Positions 61,055-64,000 of a DNA stretch of 64,000 nt are shown one piece after another. Under the pieces are notes generated by a model. That model had not been told where the DNA came from and ran no database searches. It saw only the letters and a list, made by a program, of their open reading frames with translations. The DNA is from an uncultured Acetatifactor sp. (GTDB taxonomy: Bacteria > Bacillota > Clostridia > Lachnospirales > Lachnospiraceae), in NCBI GenBank assembly GCA_910577665.1, contig CAJTOJ010000002.1, forward strand, positions 15,848 through 79,847. The letters are read 5' to 3'. Within the stretch, counting starts at the first letter, position 1. Each line of letters opens with the position of its first letter. Position numbers and translations under genes: made by a program.

Positions 61055-63304
61055 TCAGTTATACCCATAATCAATGGCAAAGTTATACAGGCTGTAGTCA
61101 TCCTGGCAAAGCCGGTAACACACAAAATCTTCGGTCTCATAATACACTTCCATCTCATTGGGATACAGTTCCCTGAAGGCCTGTGCCCAATAATACATGT
61201 GGGACATCGTAACCCATCTGTCATATCCGATATAAGGCTTGATCCCGTCCTTTCTGGAAAGCGGCTCCCCGGCCCCCTCCCGGGATACTTCCCTGTCCGC
61301 CTTCTTTGTACTGATATAGTCCGAATATAGAAGCGGCACTTTCTCCACAAAGAAATAGACCGTGGAAGTAGGAATGGTAAGCATGGTATTCTCCTCCAGC
61401 TTCTGGATCCCCCGCAGGAACTGGATGATCTCATAATGGTAGCCGTATTCCCGGATCATCTGGTGTTCATCGTTGGCCGAACATATGGTCCAGGTGGAAC
61501 CATCCTTGTTCTCCCGCAGGATATTGGTCAGACAGGTAATCGCTCCGTTGGTCTCATAGGGTGCATAGCACTGCGGCTGTCTGACGCCCGTAACCCCCAG
61601 CGCCACCCAGGAGACGCCAAGAGTCACCAGGCCGCCCAGATGGATCAGACGTTTCTCCTGGAACAGTAAAAACAAGACGCTGTCCACAATAAGGCTCCAG
61701 GCCGCCCCTATGCCGTAGGCCAGGTATATGGCATAACGGGTATTCTCGATCAACCCTGGCAATCCCAGCTTCTCGGAAGCCTGGAGCAGGGCCAGCCCCA
61801 TCAGGAACACACTCACTGACACCAGCACCCCTCCGTAACCGGGTCTTCGTAGGAAGAACCACAGGATCCCGGACAGGAAGAGCACCCCCATACTCCCCAG
61901 CAGGAACCAGGCCCCCTCCTGTCCGAAATTGGCCGTATAGAAATCCATACGCTCCACGATCACATCCATTTTCCCTTGAAGGGATTCCCACATCCCCTCC
62001 GTCCGGGATGCAGCCTCTTCCTGCCCTTGCTTTTCTCCTTCCGGCCCTTGCTTCTCTCCTTGGGGCTCCTTTTCCTCTGCCTTATCCCCGGTATTACCGG
62101 CAGACTCCTGGGATATCAGGGACATGCCCCAGTTCAGGGAATTCTGCAGGGGTGTCCCACCAGCATAGGCCACCACCAGAGGCAGCAGGGCCAGCAGCAG
62201 AGCCAGCCCCCCGGACACCAGTATCCGCCTAAAAAATCTCCACCTGAAACACCGGAAGCAGAACCCTGCCGCAATGCCCACACAAAGCAGACCGGCCACA
62301 ATGGCATCATAGAAATGTACCGTGAAAGCCAGGGCAAAACTGATGGAGAGCAATGCCAGACACTGGCCCGGCACACTCTGCATCCACTGCCCTCTCTTGT
62401 CTTTTGCTCCCACTGCGTAAAAATTCCCCTCCTGGAAAAAAGCAATCACATATCCTGCAGCAGGCAGGATGAACACCATCCCCAGTTCCTGGGGCAGGGA
62501 CGCAAAATACCGATAATAGGCATACTGGTAGAAAACATCAGAAAACACATAGGCAAACACACCGATATACGGGGTATACCTGGACTTGCAAACAGCCCGC
62601 AGAAACAACAGCAGCATCATGTGGATCAGCAAAGTCTGCACCAGATAGAACACCCTGAGCAATACGAAAACCGGAATGGCAAACACTTCATGCAGATAAT
62701 AGATCAGACAGTGGAACCCGAAAGGATACACCCCGTCCACGAAGATATTGTTCCTGCCCATCTCATTGATCCAATGGTTGTGCAGCACCACATCCGTGGC
62801 ACAGTACCCATACACGTTTACCATGTTAGTGCCATACATATACAGAACAGCCACCAGCACCAGAAACGCCAGCAGGACCTCCAACAGATGGGGATGCAGC
62901 CACTCCCTGAACTGCCTGGCAGAAAACCTGCCCAACATCCTGCCTGCCTTCAGCAGAAGGGTCTTCCTGCCCTTCTTTCCCTCTGCAACCAGGGTAAGCC
63001 ATCCCATCCATTTCTCCAGGCGCTGCCCGCCTGCCTTCCTGTACCGGAAAAAGAATAACACCCCAAAAGGAGCAAATGTTCCCAGAACCAGCAGCGGACG
63101 GCAGGATATATGTAAGAGCTGTAGCAGATACACCATGTAAATGATATAAAAATTCCCACACACATAGTATGCCTGAATCCGCAGTGGCGTTTTTAACCCT
63201 GCTAGCCTGCGGCGCAGCAGAAGCCACGGAAGAAACAGCGTCACCCCCAGATATCCTGCGGCTATTCCTGTGACTTGAAATATGGTAAGCATTGTCATGG
63301 ACAT
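61055..63304 (-). CDS. Large polytopic membrane protein of the Pel-like locus, GT-C-like
   Basis: A 749-residue protein with about 14 membrane helices, a Gly/Lys/Glu low-complexity loop (GDKAEEKEPQGEKQGPEGEK, about residues 425-450) and a hydrophilic C-terminal domain of about 150 residues. The conserved-looking loop between helices 4 and 5 (YCATDVVLHNHWINEMGRNN...YPFGFHCLIYYLHEVF) has the acidic and His residues expected of lipid-linked-sugar GT-C enzymes. Possible roles are polymerase or side-sugar transferase. It sits between the TPR-like gene (15 bp upstream) and DUF2194 (63 bp downstream). ATG follows AGGAGG. Confidence 0.6.
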   Translation of the reverse strand: MSMTMLTIFQVTGIAAGYLGVTLFLPWLLLRRRLAGLKTPLRIQAYYVCGNFYIIYMVYLLQLLHISCRPLLVLGTFAPFGVLFFFRYRKAGGQRLEKWMGWLTLVAEGKKGRKTLLLKAGRMLGRFSARQFREWLHPHLLEVLLAFLVLVAVLYMYGTNMVNVYGYCATDVVLHNHWINEMGRNNIFVDGVYPFGFHCLIYYLHEVFAIPVFVLLRVFYLVQTLLIHMMLLLFLRAVCKSRYTPYIGVFAYVFSDVFYQYAYYRYFASLPQELGMVFILPAAGYVIAFFQEGNFYAVGAKDKRGQWMQSVPGQCLALLSISFALAFTVHFYDAIVAGLLCVGIAAGFCFRCFRWRFFRRILVSGGLALLLALLPLVVAYAGGTPLQNSLNWGMSLISQESAGNTGDKAEEKEPQGEKQGPEGEKQGQEEAASRTEGMWESLQGKMDVIVERMDFYTANFGQEGAWFLLGSMGVLFLSGILWFFLRRPGYGGVLVSVSVFLMGLALLQASEKLGLPGLIENTRYAIYLAYGIGAAWSLIVDSVLFLLFQEKRLIHLGGLVTLGVSWVALGVTGVRQPQCYAPYETNGAITCLTNILRENKDGSTWTICSANDEHQMIREYGYHYEIIQFLRGIQKLEENTMLTIPTSTVYFFVEKVPLLYSDYISTKKADREVSREGAGEPLSRKDGIKPYIGYDRWVTMSHMYYWAQAFRELYPNEMEVYYETEDFVCYRLCQDDYSLYNFAIDYGYN

Positions 63305-63319
63305 TGTGCTGTTACCTCC

Positions 63320-64000
63320 TCAACTGAATACCCGGATCAGTTCCAGGGTCTCGTTGTCAATCACCACATGGGATTTCTTCAAGGCCTCCAGGGTCTCGAA
63401 AAAAGCCCCTCTGTCATTTGCAGCGAATAGAAACTTCAGTCTGCAAGTGTAGGAAGACAATTCTTCCGGATATTGTTCTTCCATTCTCAGACACCATTTG
63501 CGGCAATTTTCCATATCCCTGCTCTCCAGCGTCCGCAGACATACCTGGGTGTATCTGGCCACGGTCATCCTGGAAGCGTCTTTCTGGTAGAGAGACTCTG
63601 TAGCATTCTCCAGGATGCCCATATACTTCCACTGTTCCTGTACGGAAAAAATGTGCTGCTTCAGGATTCCGTCCATATAATCCAGAAGCATCTCCTCGCA
63701 TTCGGTCTGCGCGGACGTTTCCTCCTTCATCTCCAGCCATAGTTTCTGCACATTCACCCGGAATTTGTTCAGCTCATCGGACAACACAGCCGCTGCATAA
63801 TGAGAGGACTCCGAATCCTCGCTGTCCAGGGCCAGGAACAGGGCCGCCAGGGAATTCTTGATGTCCTCCCGGATCACATTCATCATCACCATGCGCAGGT
63901 TCTTCTTCTCATTGATCAGCACAGCCTCTTCCAGGGGAATGATGTTCCGCTCCGTCTCCTCATCCGCCTTCATGCGTGTCTGTACCCTTTCCTTGCTGAA
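63320..64000 (-). CDS. Helical TPR-like protein of the Pel-like locus (PelE-like), 5' end outside window
   Basis: At least 226 codons are open to the right edge. An ATG at 63973 exists but has no well-placed ribosome binding site, and the frame continues upstream (FSKERVQTR), so the gene probably starts outside the window. The visible part is all helical: MMNVIREDIKNSLAALFLALDSEDSESSHYAAAVLSDELNKF, a Trp/Tyr-containing middle, and TPR-like pairs (WCLRMEEQYPEELSSYTCRLKFLFAANDRGAFFETLEALKK). Position at the head of the pelF-pelG block fits PelE, which carries TPRs, but homology cannot be confirmed by eye. Confidence 0.55.
   Translation of the reverse strand, partial: FSKERVQTRMKADEETERNIIPLEEAVLINEKKNLRMVMMNVIREDIKNSLAALFLALDSEDSESSHYAAAVLSDELNKFRVNVQKLWLEMKEETSAQTECEEMLLDYMDGILKQHIFSVQEQWKYMGILENATESLYQKDASRMTVARYTQVCLRTLESRDMENCRKWCLRMEEQYPEELSSYTCRLKFLFAANDRGAFFETLEALKKSHVVIDNETLELIRVFS

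Overview
The window is a stretch of chromosome from a Gram-positive, low-to-mid G+C anaerobe, most likely a gut Lachnospiraceae (Clostridia). Pointers are an nfnAB-type transhydrogenase pair, a monofunctional formate-tetrahydrofolate ligase, a homocitrate-synthase-like protein that looks like Re-citrate synthase next to NADP-isocitrate dehydrogenase, Rex, a SpoIIIE/FtsK-TepA pair, a second EF-G-like GTPase, a class B sortase with BspA-like leucine-rich-repeat surface proteins, and GGAGG-type ribosome binding sites before most genes. The genus is not determined. No rRNA, tRNA, IS transposase, prophage or CRISPR array was seen. Most genes lie on the minus strand.

Layout. 1-23 kb is housekeeping on the minus strand: nfnB (cut by the left edge) and nfnA; a zinc-ribbon/TPR protein; fhs, spoIIIE/ftsK and tepA; a GT2 glycosyltransferase with a GT-C-like membrane protein; yebC; a CNNM/CorC-type transporter with a long, strongly structured 5' leader; mazF (no antitoxin), alr, nnr, rex; then a citrate/2-oxoglutarate block (icd, GntR-FCD regulator, Re-citrate-synthase-like). 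23-32.5 kb is a surface block: an S8 protease without a secretion signal, two BspA-like LRR proteins, and a class B sortase directly upstream of the LRR protein carrying a TPKTG sorting motif. 32.8-34.4 kb holds three small plus-strand genes: a Gly/Cys-rich protein behind a promoter resembling late-sporulation consensus, and two small unknowns. 34.4-41.2 kb holds pepF, an EF-G-like GTPase, tyrA, a PilZ-VanZ pair and a heptad-repeat coiled-coil protein.

41-64 kb is one large extracellular polysaccharide region. Its core is a Gram-positive Pel-like gene set (TPR/PelE-like helical protein, large GT-C-like membrane protein, DUF2194 protein, PelF, PelG) followed by DUF2304, GT4 and GT2 genes. Further on are two convergent DUF4874/DUF4832 paralogs, GT2 enzymes, a polysaccharide pyruvyl transferase, an F420-hydrogenase-beta-like Fe-S protein, an ABC exporter and a polysaccharide deacetylase with a -1 frameshift. 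A PilZ protein lies beside the region, which fits c-di-GMP control of Pel-type polymers but is not proof.

Scattered through the window are short non-coding elements with terminal inverted repeats. One family has ends like GTTACNGTTCAC; four copies start within about 20 nt of a minus-strand stop codon, and one supplies the last codons and stop of icd. A different element (19141-19302) has AGAGYGTGTTYGAAAATT ends, and a third (14690-14848) folds into a multi-branched structure inside the leader of the CorC-like gene. Functions come from recognising motifs in the translated sequence; no database search was possible.
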